Source: Actinomycetes bacterium (lineage in GTDB: Bacteria > Actinomycetota > Acidimicrobiia > Acidimicrobiales > RAAP-2). Taken from it: 64,000 bases of DNA. The stretch covers positions 1 through 64,000 of the forward strand of contig JAJXTB010000001.1 in assembly GCA_021784205.1 (NCBI GenBank), given 5' to 3'. The notes under the pieces were generated by a model. The model made no database searches and had not been told where the DNA came from. It saw nothing but the letters and a program-made list of their open reading frames with translations. A program made the translations under genes and the position numbers. Positions 49,323 to 58,651 of the stretch are shown here, piece after piece (the stretch's first letter is position 1; every line of letters begins with the position of its first letter).

Positions 49323-50177
49323 CTACGCCTTCTTACGCGCGAGCACAATACTCAAGATCGCGCAGGCGATCCCAACGGTAAAGATCGCGGTGCCAAAGAC
49401 GAACACTTGTGGCGGGATGCCCACCCGGGTCGCGCCGAACACCCACACGGGGAACGGCACGCTCGTGCCACTGAGGAAGTTCGACGTCACGAAGTCGTCG
49501 ATCGAGATGGCGAAGGCCATCAGCGCGCCGGCGAGCACGCCGGGCATGATGAGCGGCAAGGTCACCCGCGTGAAGGTCACCGCGGGGGTCGCCCCCAGGT
49601 CGTAAGCGGCCTCTTCGAGCGCGGTGTCAAAGCCGGCGAGCCGCGCGCGCACCGTCACCGTCACGTAGGCGATCGAGAACATGACGTGCGCGAGCACCAG
49701 GGTCAGGAAGCCTCGTCCGATGTTGAACGTGACGAAGAGTCCGAGCAGCGACGCTCCCATGACGATCTCCGGCGCGGCGATGTTCAAGAAGATCACCTGC
49801 TCGAAGGCGCCCTTGCCCCGGAACCGGGGCGGGCGGTAGCGCACGAGCGCGATGGCGAGCATCGTGCCGAGCACCGTCGCGATGAGCGTGCTGACGAGCG
49901 CGAGGCGGATCGAGAGCCAGAACGAGGCGGTGAGCCCCGGCACGTTGCTCCACTGGTGATACCACTGGGACGTAAAGCCGTTCCACGAGAAGCTCACCAG
50001 CTGCATGCTGCCGATCGTCTTGTTGAAGCTGTAGAAGATCATGATGACGATCGGGAACACCAGGTAGGCGATGACGAGCCAGGAGTAGGCCGGCAGGACG
50101 AACCGGGTCCAGCGGCGCTTCTTGGTCGGGTGCGCCTGGGGCGCCAGTGCCGCGGCGGGTTGGTCGAGCAGGGTCAT
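49323..50177 (-). CDS. potC: Polyamine-type ABC transporter permease PotC
   Basis: A 284-residue inner-membrane permease with about six helices and the EAA loop EEAAYDLGATPAVTFTRVTLPLIMPGV (about 189-215) that contacts the ATPase. It resembles PotC of the spermidine/putrescine system. ATG 50177 overlaps potB's stop (ATGA). Confidence 0.92.
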   Translation of the reverse strand: MTLLDQPAAALAPQAHPTKKRRWTRFVLPAYSWLVIAYLVFPIVIMIFYSFNKTIGSMQLVSFSWNGFTSQWYHQWSNVPGLTASFWLSIRLALVSTLIATVLGTMLAIALVRYRPPRFRGKGAFEQVIFLNIAAPEIVMGASLLGLFVTFNIGRGFLTLVLAHVMFSIAYVTVTVRARLAGFDTALEEAAYDLGATPAVTFTRVTLPLIMPGVLAGALMAFAISIDDFVTSNFLSGTSVPFPVWVFGATRVGIPPQVFVFGTAIFTVGIACAILSIVLARKKA

Positions 50178-51085
50178 AGGTACTGCTCGATCGTTCGCGA
50201 GCCCAGGAGCCGGGCGTAGAGGAAGATGCCGAGCAGGGCCACGACGAGCAGGATCGCCGACAGCGACGCGCCCCCGGCGTAGTCCAGCGTGACCAGGAAC
50301 TGATTCTGGATCACGGTGCCGATCATCGTGTTGGAGGTCCCGCCGAGGATCTCCTGGTTGACGTAGTCACCGAACATGGGGATGAACGTCAACAGGAAGG
50401 CGGCGAAGATGCCGGGCACGGCGAGGGGCATGATGACCTTCATGAAGCCGACCCGCTTGGTGGCGTAGAGGTCGTAGGCCGCCTCGAGCACCCGGCGGTC
50501 GATCCGCTCGAGGGCCACGTAGAGCGGCAGCGCCGTGAAGGGAAGGTAGTTGTAGGCCAAGCCCGCCATCACTGCGTAGCTCGTGCCCAAGATGTGAAAG
50601 CCCGACGGCAGCAGGTGGATGTGCTTGAGCGCCCCGAGGATCACCCCGTTGTTGGAGAGCACGAACTCCCACACGATCGTGCGGATGACGAACGAGACGA
50701 AGAACGGCACGAGGAGCATGAGCAAGAAGAAGTTCTTGCGACGGCCGCCGTAGAAGGCGATCCAGTAGGCGATCGGAAACGAGATGATCAGGTCGACCAC
50801 CGTCGCGGCGGCCGCGAAGTACAGGCTCGTGATGAACTCCTGGTGGTAGAGGCTCATCTCACTGGAGAACTCGCCCCAGTGCCAGGCCATCACGCACGCC
50901 CCGGTCGAGGGGCTGCACGTCTTCAGTGACAACGAAAGCATCAAGACCAGCGGCACGAGGAACAGCAGGAGGAGCCACAGGCCCGACGGCAGGCTGAGTA
51001 GGTAGGGCGCGAGCGCCCTACCTACTCGCCGAGTACGCCGTGGTGCTACGCCCCCTGCGTGATCGGGAGGAACAAGTTGTTCCAC
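50174..51085 (-). CDS. potB: Polyamine-type ABC transporter permease PotB
   Basis: A 303-residue permease with about six helices and the EAA loop LEAAYDLYATKRVGFMKVIMPLAVPGI (about 196-222). The only usable start is GTG 51085, which lies 40 bp inside potD. A strong AGGAGGAG box 8 nt upstream, within potD coding sequence, supports it. The N-terminal about 25 residues are basic and cytosolic, before the first helix. Confidence 0.92.
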   Translation of the reverse strand: MEQLVPPDHAGGVAPRRTRRVGRALAPYLLSLPSGLWLLLLFLVPLVLMLSLSLKTCSPSTGACVMAWHWGEFSSEMSLYHQEFITSLYFAAAATVVDLIISFPIAYWIAFYGGRRKNFFLLMLLVPFFVSFVIRTIVWEFVLSNNGVILGALKHIHLLPSGFHILGTSYAVMAGLAYNYLPFTALPLYVALERIDRRVLEAAYDLYATKRVGFMKVIMPLAVPGIFAAFLLTFIPMFGDYVNQEILGGTSNTMIGTVIQNQFLVTLDYAGGASLSAILLVVALLGIFLYARLLGSRTIEQYL

Positions 51086-52347
51086 GCGTTGATCTCCTCC
51101 TGATTCTTAAAGGGGTAGTAGTTCTTGGACAACTTGACCCGATCGGGCGTCGGGAAGACCGACGGCGAGTCGGCGGTCACCGACGTCGCGAGGCCGATCG
51201 ACGGCGCCATCGCCTTGAGCGCGGCCGCGTCCCAGCCGGTCGGGTGGATCAACTGCTGCTTGGCCGAGGGAACCGGGCAGATGTAGTCGTTGTAGTACTC
51301 CACGACCGCCTGGGTCATCGGGCTGTAGTAGAAGTCCATCAGCTTCATCGCGTCGAGTGGATTCTGGGCGTAGAGCGGAATCGCCATGTTGTCGGTCCAG
51401 AGCATGAGCCCCTCTTTGGGGACCATGAGGACGAGGTCCTTGTACTTGGAGTTCAAGTTGGCCTGGAAGATGTCGCCCGAGTAGCACTGCGAGACGACGG
51501 TGTCGCCGTTCTTGAGGTGCTGGATGTAGCTCTGGTCGTAGTACGCGGCGACCAGGCCGTCACTGCGCTGGGTCTGGAGCTTCTTGGCCGCTTTCGCCCA
51601 GTCCTTCTCGGTCGAGGAGAACGGCTCGACGCCGATGGCGAGCAAGCCCGCGCTGCCCAGCTCGAAGGGGTCCGACAGCATGCCGATCTTGCCCGCGTAC
51701 TTCTTATCGAACAGGATCTGGATGCTGTCGCCGGGGTTCTTCACGTGCTTGGCGTTGTAGGCGACCGAGGTCCAGCCCGACTGCCAAGCCATCGTGTACT
51801 TGTTGCCCGGGTCCCACGACGGGCTCTTGACGAGTGGTCCCGCGTACTTATTGAAGTTCGTCATCAACTTGTGGTCCAGCGGCACGAGCCAGCCGTTCTG
51901 GATCAGGTAGCCCAGCTCGGGGTTGTTGTTGGTCATGACGACGATGTCGTAACCCGTCGACTGGCCCGCCGCGAGCGACGGACGGATCTTGGCGTAGAAG
52001 GACGCGTTGTCCTGGATGACCTCGTAGTAGTTGACCTTGATCTTCGTGGTCTGGGTGAAGTGCTGCAGCGACAAGTGCTTGCCGTTCAGGACGTCGATGT
52101 AGAGGGGCCAGTTCGCGAAGTTGACCGTGTGATGCAGCTTCTGCTTCGACCACCACTTGGCGGTACCCACGTTCTTGTTGGGCAGTGCCGTCGCACCCGC
52201 ACCGCTCGAGAGCAGCAGCGACGCCCCCGCGCCGGCGCCCGCAGCCTTCATCAAGCCGCGACGCGAGAAGCGCTGCTCGGTGAGTCCACGCCAGAACGAC
52301 GGGTCGATGCCGCCGCTCTGATCAAAAACCTTGAACTCCTCTGACAT
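51046..52347 (-). CDS. potD: Polyamine-type substrate-binding protein PotD
   Basis: A 433-residue extracellular binding protein. The N-terminus has a twin-arginine signal (FSRRGLMKAAGAGAGASLLL, about 27-46) and the mature part resembles the PotD/PotF family: YIDVLNGKHLSLQHFTQTTKIKVNYYE and a C-terminal IGLATSV region. Tat export implies folding before secretion, as often seen for actinobacterial solute-binding proteins. It starts 2 bp after potA's stop. Confidence 0.92.
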   Translation of the reverse strand: MSEEFKVFDQSGGIDPSFWRGLTEQRFSRRGLMKAAGAGAGASLLLSSGAGATALPNKNVGTAKWWSKQKLHHTVNFANWPLYIDVLNGKHLSLQHFTQTTKIKVNYYEVIQDNASFYAKIRPSLAAGQSTGYDIVVMTNNNPELGYLIQNGWLVPLDHKLMTNFNKYAGPLVKSPSWDPGNKYTMAWQSGWTSVAYNAKHVKNPGDSIQILFDKKYAGKIGMLSDPFELGSAGLLAIGVEPFSSTEKDWAKAAKKLQTQRSDGLVAAYYDQSYIQHLKNGDTVVSQCYSGDIFQANLNSKYKDLVLMVPKEGLMLWTDNMAIPLYAQNPLDAMKLMDFYYSPMTQAVVEYYNDYICPVPSAKQQLIHPTGWDAAALKAMAPSIGLATSVTADSPSVFPTPDRVKLSKNYYPFKNQEEINAWNNLFLPITQGA

Positions 52348-52349
52348 GG

Positions 52350-53564
52350 TTAGTCCCCCTCTGTTTCATTGATTTCTACGGTTGTTGGTAGTGGTTTGAC
52401 GGTGAAAGTGTGCTCGACGGGCCAGCTGAGGATGACCTCATCGCCGCTGCGCGGGGCCAGCTGGTGGCCGATGTTCTGGGCGTAGGCCGTGACTTCGACC
52501 CCGAGGTTCGTCTCGACGATGTACTGGTTGCCCACGCCGGTGAAGGTCGACACGCGTACGCGCCCGCCAATGGAGTTGTGGTCGGAGGCGACGACGGCGT
52601 CCGCCGGCAGGATGCCGATCTTCTCGGGGCGAACGCCAACCTTGACCGCCGTGCTCCCGCCGAGGTCGGGGACGTGGTCCGCGGGCACGACGATGGTCCC
52701 GCCGCCGTCGATCGCGATGGTGGTGCGCGAACCCGAGGTTGAGACGATAGAGCCCGCGAGCAAGTTCGACGCCCCGAGGAATGACGCCACGAACTCGGTG
52801 GTCGGGCTGTCGTAGACGTCCTTGGGCGTGCCCATCCCCTCGATGCGACCGTGCCACATGACCGCCAGGCGGTCCGACATCGTCATCGCCTCCTCCTGGT
52901 CGTGGGTGACGTAGAGGAAGGTGATGCCGACCTGGGTCTGGATGCGCTTGAGCTCGATCTGCATCTGGCGGCGAAGCTTCGCGTCGAGGGCCGACATCGG
53001 CTCGTCGAGCAGCAGCAGCTTGGGCTGGTTGACGAGCGCACGCGCCAGGGCCACGCGCTGCTGCTGGCCACCCGAGAGCTGGGACGACTGACGCTTTTCG
53101 TAGTTGGGCAGGTCGACGATCTCGAGCATCTCGCCGACGCGCCGCTTGATCTCGTTCTTCTCGATGCGCTGGCGGCGCAGGCCGAACGCGACGTTCTCGT
53201 AGACATTGAGGTGCGGGAAGAGCGCGTAGGACTGGAAGACCGTGTTGACGTCGCGGCGATAGGGCGGCAGGTTGGTCACGTCCTGGCCGCCGAGCAGGAT
53301 CCGTCCCTTGGTGGGGTCCTCGAAGCCGCCCAGCATGCGCAGCGACGTCGTCTTGCCACAACCCGACGGCCCGAGGAGGCTGAAGAACTCCCCCGCTTCC
53401 ACGCGCAGGTTCAGGTCGTCCACCGCGTTCGCGTCATTGAACGTCTTGGTGACGTTGATGAACTCGACGTCGGCGGACTCCAGATTGGCAATCCTGCCCG
53501 CTCGGCCCGGTCCCCGCGCGCCTCGCGGCTTGGACTCGGTAGCCTTCGTCGCCCCAATGCTCAT
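52350..53564 (-). CDS. potA: Polyamine-type ABC transporter ATPase PotA
   Basis: A 404-residue ATPase: Walker [10 protein letters not shown] (near 90), Q-loop [12 protein letters not shown], signature [15 protein letters not shown], Walker [14 protein letters not shown]-loop [14 protein letters not shown], and a C-terminal TOBE domain (about 320-400). It has an extended, probably disordered N-terminus of about 35 residues. ATG 53564 follows GGGGGA; a longer frame upstream lacks support. It is the first gene of the potA-potD-potB-potC operon. Confidence 0.95.
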   Translation of the reverse strand: MSIGATKATESKPRGARGPGRAGRIANLESADVEFINVTKTFNDANAVDDLNLRVEAGEFFSLLGPSGCGKTTSLRMLGGFEDPTKGRILLGGQDVTNLPPYRRDVNTVFQSYALFPHLNVYENVAFGLRRQRIEKNEIKRRVGEMLEIVDLPNYEKRQSSQLSGGQQQRVALARALVNQPKLLLLDEPMSALDAKLRRQMQIELKRIQTQVGITFLYVTHDQEEAMTMSDRLAVMWHGRIEGMGTPKDVYDSPTTEFVASFLGASNLLAGSIVSTSGSRTTIAIDGGGTIVVPADHVPDLGGSTAVKVGVRPEKIGILPADAVVASDHNSIGGRVRVSTFTGVGNQYIVETNLGVEVTAYAQNIGHQLAPRSGDEVILSWPVEHTFTVKPLPTTVEINETEGD

Positions 53565-53660
53565 GTACGTCCCCCCGACTGCCTTCTGCGTGGCCGAAGC
53601 CACTCCCCCCCTCGCCACGACCCCTGAGTCATGGACAAGGCCTATCACCCCAAAACCGCC

Positions 53661-53688
53661 CCGTCAGTTCAACACCGTGAACTGACGG
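53661..53688 (-). terminator. Terminator after the aminobutyraldehyde dehydrogenase gene
   Basis: An 11-bp perfect hairpin (53678-53688 with 53661-53671, 6-nt loop) begins at the base after the dehydrogenase stop and is followed on the minus strand by GGCGGTTTTGG. It separates this gene from potA. Confidence 0.7.
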
Positions 53689-55116
53689 TTACATCTCGAT
53701 GTTGTGCATCACGTGCTTGATGCGCGTGTAGTCCTCGAAGCCGTAGACCGACAGGTCCTTGCCGTAACCCGAACTCTTGAAGCCGCCGTGGGGCATCTCG
53801 GCCACCAGCGGAATGTGGGTGTTGACCCAGACGCAGCCGAAGTCGAGGTCGCGCGTGAAGCGCATCGCGCGGCCGTGGTTCGCGGTCCACACCGATGACG
53901 CCAGGCCGTAGTCGACCCCGTTCGCGTAGGCCAGGGCTTCTGCGTCGTCATTGAACTTCTGGACCGTGATGACCGGTCCGAAGATCTCGTTCTGGATCAT
54001 CTCGTCGTCCTGGTGCAGCCCGGCGACCACCGTCGGCGCGACGAAGAACCCCTCGTCGCCGACCTGCGAGCCGCCCGCGGCGACCGAGGCGTGGCTCGGT
54101 ACGCGCTCGAGAAAGCCCGTGACCCGCGCCAGCTGGTTGACGTTGTTGACGGGCCCGAAGAGCGCGTCGGCGTTGTCGGGCTTGCCGATGACCGTGTGCT
54201 TGGCCTGCTCGGCCAGGGCGTCCACGAAGTCGCCGTAGACCTTGGAGGCGACGAGCACCCGGGTCGCCGCCGTGCAGTCCTGGCCGGCGTTGAAGTAGCC
54301 CGCGATCGCGATGCCCTCGACGGCCGCGGCCAGGTCCACGTCGTCAAAGACGATGACCGGTGCCTTGCCGCCGAGCTCGAGGTGCACCTTCTTGAGCGTC
54401 TTTGATGCGGTGGAGGCAACCTCCATGCCCGCGCGCACCGACCCGGTCACCGACACCATCGCCGGCACGCGGTGCTCGACGAGCGCGCGGCCGGTGTCGC
54501 GGTCACCGCAGACCACGTTGAAGACGCCTTCGGGCAGGACCTGGGCCATGAGCTCAGCCATGTAGAGCGTCGACGCGGGCGTCGAGTCGCCGGGCTTGAG
54601 CACCATGGTGTTGCCCGCCGCGAGGGCCGGCGCCCACTTCCACACCGCCATCATCATCGGGTAGTTCCACGGCGTCACCGCGCCGCAGACCCCGATGGGC
54701 TCGCGACGGACGTAGCTCGTCATGCCCTCCATGTACTCGGTGGCGCCGCGGCCCTCGAGCAGGCGCGCGGCGCCGGCGAAGAAGCGGATCTGGTCCAGCA
54801 TCGGGGGGACCTCTTCGCTGTGGGTGAGCGAGAGGATCTTGCCCGTGTTCTCGGACTCAATGGCCACGAGCTCGTCGGCGTGCTGTTCGAGCACGTCGGC
54901 GATCTTGAGCAGCGCCAGGCTGCGCTGGGACGGCGTGGTGCGCCGCCACGACTGGAAGGCCTTCGCGGCGACGTTGACCGCATAGTCGACGTCCGCCGCG
55001 TCAGAAACGGGCATCTCGGCGAAGGGCTGGCCCGTCGCCGGATTGAAGACTTCGGCGTACTTCGCGCTCTTCGGCGCAACGTATTCGCCCCCTATGAAAT
55101 TTGCCAAACGACGCAT
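53689..55116 (-). CDS. patD: Gamma-aminobutyraldehyde dehydrogenase (PatD-like)
   Basis: An aldehyde dehydrogenase of 475 residues: N151 (TPWNYPMMMAVWKW), E247 (LELGG) and nucleophile C281 (NAGQDCTAATR). The stretch GKAPVIVFDDVDLAAAVEGI..AGYFNAGQDC is characteristic of the PatD/YdcW group, which oxidises 4-aminobutanal from putrescine to GABA. It lies between the pot operon and a divergent regulator/transaminase/oxidase operon. ATG 55116 has AGGAGG upstream. Confidence 0.9.
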   Translation of the reverse strand: MRRLANFIGGEYVAPKSAKYAEVFNPATGQPFAEMPVSDAADVDYAVNVAAKAFQSWRRTTPSQRSLALLKIADVLEQHADELVAIESENTGKILSLTHSEEVPPMLDQIRFFAGAARLLEGRGATEYMEGMTSYVRREPIGVCGAVTPWNYPMMMAVWKWAPALAAGNTMVLKPGDSTPASTLYMAELMAQVLPEGVFNVVCGDRDTGRALVEHRVPAMVSVTGSVRAGMEVASTASKTLKKVHLELGGKAPVIVFDDVDLAAAVEGIAIAGYFNAGQDCTAATRVLVASKVYGDFVDALAEQAKHTVIGKPDNADALFGPVNNVNQLARVTGFLERVPSHASVAAGGSQVGDEGFFVAPTVVAGLHQDDEMIQNEIFGPVITVQKFNDDAEALAYANGVDYGLASSVWTANHGRAMRFTRDLDFGCVWVNTHIPLVAEMPHGGFKSSGYGKDLSVYGFEDYTRIKHVMHNIEM

Positions 55117-55225
55117 GCCCACCCCTCCTGAATCCAGTACTGACCACGTAACACCAGTGACACTCTGCCAGATTGTGCGACCGTGCGCAAGGTCATATGT
55201 AAGAAATAAGTCATCACTTACCACT

Positions 55226-55248
55226 TTCACGACGCATTCCGTCGTGAA
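55226..55248. promoter_or_regulatory. Inverted-repeat operator upstream of the Lrp-family gene
   Basis: TTCACGACG-N5-CGTCGTGAA is a perfect 9-bp inverted repeat in the 197-bp divergent region between patD and the regulator gene. It overlaps the expected -35 position of the promoter with TATACT at 55256-55261. It is the best candidate site for the Lrp/AsnC protein encoded next to it. Confidence 0.6.
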
Positions 55249-55255
55249 GTGTGCA

Positions 55256-55261
55256 TATACT
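55256..55261 (+). promoter_or_regulatory. -10 element of the Lrp-family gene
   Basis: TATACT matches the -10 consensus well and is 52 nt before the ATG, so this transcript has a normal leader with a GGGAG ribosome-binding site. The -35 region coincides with the inverted repeat. Confidence 0.55.
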
Positions 55262-55313
55262 GTACGTATCCGCAGTTCGAGCACTGGTTCAGTGCGAGGA
55301 CCGGGAGCGACCA

Positions 55314-55850
55314 ATGCCAGCAACTTCAAAGCGACAGACGACCAAGAACGCGAGGAAGGCATCGGTCTCCGACCACGCGCGGCTCGAAGTGGTCGCCACG
55401 ACGAATGGCCTGGACGACATCGATCGCCAGATCATCAGCCACCTCCAGGTGGACGGCCGGCGCGCCTACGGCGCGATCGCCGGCGAGGTCGGGCTCTCCG
55501 AAGCGGGCGTGCGCCGACGGGTCCAGCGGCTGCGCGACATGGGCGTCATGCAGATCGTGGCCATCACGGACCCGTTGCAGCTCGGCTACGGCCGCGAGGC
55601 ACTGATCGGCATCCGGGTGCACGGCGACGTGCGCCTGGTCGCCGATCGGGTCGCCGCGATCGACGAGGCCAACTACGTGGTTATGACCGCGGGCAGTTTC
55701 GACATCATCGCCGAGGTCATCGCCGTCGATGACGCGGCCCTGGTGCACCTTCTCAACGACGCCATTCGGAGCATCCCTGGGGTGACCGAAGTTGAAACCT
55801 TTCTGTATTTGAAACTTTCAAAGCAGACCTACACATGGGGGACGAAGTGA
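55314..55850 (+). CDS. Lrp/AsnC-family transcriptional regulator
   Basis: A 178-residue regulator with about 30 extra basic residues at the N-terminus, an AsnC-type helix-turn-helix (LDDIDRQIISHLQVDGRRAYGAIAGEVGLSEAGVRRRVQRL, about 40-80) and a C-terminal RAM ligand-binding domain (LIGIRVHGDVRLVADRVAAI ... GSFDIIAEV). Its place at the head of a putrescine-type operon suggests it senses a polyamine or a derived amino acid. ATG 55314 has GGGAG upstream. The stop overlaps the next gene. Confidence 0.92.
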   Translation: MPATSKRQTTKNARKASVSDHARLEVVATTNGLDDIDRQIISHLQVDGRRAYGAIAGEVGLSEAGVRRRVQRLRDMGVMQIVAITDPLQLGYGREALIGIRVHGDVRLVADRVAAIDEANYVVMTAGSFDIIAEVIAVDDAALVHLLNDAIRSIPGVTEVETFLYLKLSKQTYTWGTK

Positions 55851-57268
55851 CCTTGCACGAAATCATCTCAGACGGCATCGCCGTCAACGATCCGAAACAC
55901 GAGAGCCATGCGTACTCCGAGCGTGCTCGCCGCAATCTGTGGTTGCAGATGTCGCGGATGGGCGCGTACTCGGAGTCAAACGAAGTGCCGATCATGGTGC
56001 GCGGCGAAGGAACACGGGTCTACGACGCCAACGGTGTCGAGTACTTTGACGGCCTGTCGGGCCTGTTCACCAACGCGCTCGGCCACGGCCGCGCCGACAT
56101 TGCCGAGGCGGCCGCCGCGCAGATGAAGGAGCTGGCGTTCTTCCCGCTGTGGACCTACGCGCACCCCAAGGCGATCGAGCTGGCCGAGAAGCTGGCGAGC
56201 CTGGCCCCCGGCGACCTCAATCGAGTCTTCTTCACCACTGGTGGAGGCGAAGCGGTCGAGAGCGCCTGGAAGCTGGCCCGTCAGTACCACCGCCTGCGCG
56301 GCGAGACCGACCGCTACAAGGTGATCAGCCGCGACATCGCCTACCACGGCACCACGATGGGGGCGCTCACCATCACCTCGCTAGAGGGCTACCGCAAGCA
56401 GTTCGAGCCGCTGGTCCCCGGCGCCGTCAAGGTGCCGCCGACCAACTTCTATCGGGCGACCGAGCACGCTGACGACATCGTCGCCTTCGGACTGTGGTCG
56501 GCCAACCAGATCGAAGAGGCCATCCTTCGCGAGGGGCCCGAGACGATCGCGGCAGTATTCCTCGAGCCCGTCCAGAACGCCGGCGGCTGCTTCACGCCGC
56601 CCCCGGGCTACTGGCAGCGGGTCCGCGAGATCTGTGACAAGTACGGCGTGCTGCTCGTCTCGGACGAGGTGATCTGCGCCTTCGGCCGGATCGGGACCTG
56701 GTTCGGCGGCCAGAAGTACGACTACGTGCCCGACATCATCACCGCGGCCAAGGGCATCACCGCGGGGTACGCGCCACTGGGCGCGATGATCGTCTCGGAC
56801 CGGATCGCCGAGCCGTTCCAGCACGACGACACGGCCTTCCAGCACGGCTTCACCTGGGCGGGCCACCCGCTCTCGTGCGCCGTGGCACTCAAGAGCATCG
56901 AGATCATGGAGACCGAGCACGTCATCGAGAACGTCCAGGCGAACCAGGAGTACTTCCACGAGAGCCTGCTCGCGCTGCGCGACATTCCCATCGTCGGCGA
57001 CATTCGCGGGACCGGCTACTTCTGGGGTGTCGAACTCGTCAAGGACCAGGAGACCAAGCAGGGCTGGTCGGGCGACGAAGCGGAGCGCCTACTGCGCGGC
57101 TACGTCTCACCCGAGATGTTCCGGCGCGGCCTGATCTGCCGCTCGGACGACCGGGGCGACCCGGTCGTGCAGCTCGCGCCGCCGCTCATCTCGACGCGCG
57201 ACGACATCGACTTCATGGTCGGTGTGCTCCGCGAGGTCTTCACTGGAGCGTCCCAGCGGCAGTACTAA
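55835..57268 (+). CDS. Class III omega-aminotransferase (putrescine:pyruvate-type)
   Basis: A fold-type I PLP enzyme of 477 residues: YFDGLSGLFTNALGHG, TTGGGEAVESAWKLARQYH, YHGTTMGALTIT, DEVICAFGRIGTWFG and the PLP lysine K306 (TAAKGITAGYAPLGAM). It belongs with SpuC/omega-amino-acid:pyruvate transaminases. Together with patD and the pot genes it is best read as putrescine aminotransferase, probably pyruvate-linked. ATG 55835 lies inside the regulator gene; GTG 55847, overlapping its stop as GTGA and preceded by GGGGGA, is an equally good start. Confidence 0.88.
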   Translation: MGDEVTLHEIISDGIAVNDPKHESHAYSERARRNLWLQMSRMGAYSESNEVPIMVRGEGTRVYDANGVEYFDGLSGLFTNALGHGRADIAEAAAAQMKELAFFPLWTYAHPKAIELAEKLASLAPGDLNRVFFTTGGGEAVESAWKLARQYHRLRGETDRYKVISRDIAYHGTTMGALTITSLEGYRKQFEPLVPGAVKVPPTNFYRATEHADDIVAFGLWSANQIEEAILREGPETIAAVFLEPVQNAGGCFTPPPGYWQRVREICDKYGVLLVSDEVICAFGRIGTWFGGQKYDYVPDIITAAKGITAGYAPLGAMIVSDRIAEPFQHDDTAFQHGFTWAGHPLSCAVALKSIEIMETEHVIENVQANQEYFHESLLALRDIPIVGDIRGTGYFWGVELVKDQETKQGWSGDEAERLLRGYVSPEMFRRGLICRSDDRGDPVVQLAPPLISTRDDIDFMVGVLREVFTGASQRQY

Positions 57269-58650
57269 TGCGACCGCCAGACTCGCTCTGGTGGTCCACG
57301 ATGGGTGAGGAGGTCACGGCCCGACCGGCCCTGAACGCTCACGCCGACGTGGACGTGGCCATCATCGGTGGCGGCTTCACGGGCCTATGGACGGCCCGTG
57401 AAGCACTGCGCCGCGACCCGAGCCTGCGCGTGCTCGTCATCGAGAAGGAAGTCTGCGGCTTCGGGGCGTCGGGGCGCAACGGCGGCTGGGCGTCGGCCCT
57501 CTACCCCCAGAGCGCCGCGGCGGTGCGCGACGCCTACGGCGACGACGCCGCGACCCACCTGCGGCTCACCCTCGAGCGGGCCGTCGAGGACCTCGGCGAC
57601 GCGGCCGCGGCCGACGGCATCGACGCCGACTTCGTGCGCGGCGGCACGCTGGTGTTCGCCCGTAGCGACGTGCAGATGTCACGCCTTCATGCCGAGTTCG
57701 ATGAGCTGCGCGCCGCCGGTGCGACGGACGTGCAGTGGCTCGGCGAGGACGAGGCGCGCGAGCGCGGCGCGGTCACCCACGCCCGCGGTGCGCTCTTCAC
57801 GCCCCACTGCGCGCGCCTGCACCCCGCCAAGCTCGTCCGGGGCCTCGCACGCGCCGTCGAACGCGCCGGTGCGACCATCGTCGAAGAGACGGCGGTCACC
57901 CGGATCGTGGCCGGTGACGCGTCGCGGCGCGCCACCGTGGTGACCACGAACGGCTCGGTCCACGCCACCTACGTCGTGCGCGCGACCGAGGGCTACACGC
58001 CAACACTCGCCGGCTCGCGCCGATCGGTGGTCCCGCTGTACTCGCTCATGATCGCCACCGAGCCGCTCGGCGCCGCCTTCTGGGACGAGGTCGGGTTCGC
58101 CGACTACGAGACCTTCGCCGACGGGCGACACCTGATCATCTACGGCCAGCGCACGGCCGACGACCGGATCGCCTTTGGCGGACGCGGCGCCCCGTATCAC
58201 TTCGGTTCCACGGTCGAGCCGCGCTTCGACCACAGTCACAAGGTCTTCGGGCTGCTCGAGTCGACGCTGCGCGACCTGTTCCCCACCCTGGCGGGCACGG
58301 TCACGCACCGCTGGGGCGGCCCACTCGCCATGCCGCGCGACCACGCGCCGTCGGTCGTGCTCGACCGTCACACGGGCCTCGGCAGTGTCGGTGGCTACAC
58401 CGGCGACGGGGTCGTGCTCAGTCGCGTCGCGGCGACCGCCATGGCCGACCTGCTCGTCGACCCCGAGACCGAGACCGACTTCACGCGCCTGCCCTTCGTC
58501 CAACACCACTCGCGGCGCTGGGAGTGCGAGCCACTGCGCTGGCTCGGCATCAACGCCGGTCTCGGGGCGGCGACCTGGGCCGACCACCACGAGCGCCGTC
58601 ACGACGCACCGAGCCGCGCGGGCGAGTGGGTCGAACGGCTGATGGGCTGA
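57268..58650 (+). CDS. FAD-dependent amine oxidase (PuuB/DAO family)
   Basis: A 460-residue DAO-fold flavoprotein: dinucleotide motif VAIIGGGFTGLWTAREAL (about 30-47), EKEVCGFGASGRNGGWASA, and a C-terminal FAD contact at GGYTGDGVVLSRV. It resembles gamma-glutamylputrescine oxidase PuuB, although no PuuA ligase or PuuD hydrolase is seen here, so it may oxidise another amine. ATG 57268 shares one base with the transaminase stop (TAATG). Confidence 0.87.
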   Translation: MRPPDSLWWSTMGEEVTARPALNAHADVDVAIIGGGFTGLWTAREALRRDPSLRVLVIEKEVCGFGASGRNGGWASALYPQSAAAVRDAYGDDAATHLRLTLERAVEDLGDAAAADGIDADFVRGGTLVFARSDVQMSRLHAEFDELRAAGATDVQWLGEDEARERGAVTHARGALFTPHCARLHPAKLVRGLARAVERAGATIVEETAVTRIVAGDASRRATVVTTNGSVHATYVVRATEGYTPTLAGSRRSVVPLYSLMIATEPLGAAFWDEVGFADYETFADGRHLIIYGQRTADDRIAFGGRGAPYHFGSTVEPRFDHSHKVFGLLESTLRDLFPTLAGTVTHRWGGPLAMPRDHAPSVVLDRHTGLGSVGGYTGDGVVLSRVAATAMADLLVDPETETDFTRLPFVQHHSRRWECEPLRWLGINAGLGAATWADHHERRHDAPSRAGEWVERLMG

Positions 58651-58651
58651 G

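Noticed and set aside
53565..53660. Small GTGGC-TTCG-GCCAC-like hairpin upstream of potA as an attenuator
   Set aside because: Short stem, no T run after it and no leader peptide; it is probably incidental.
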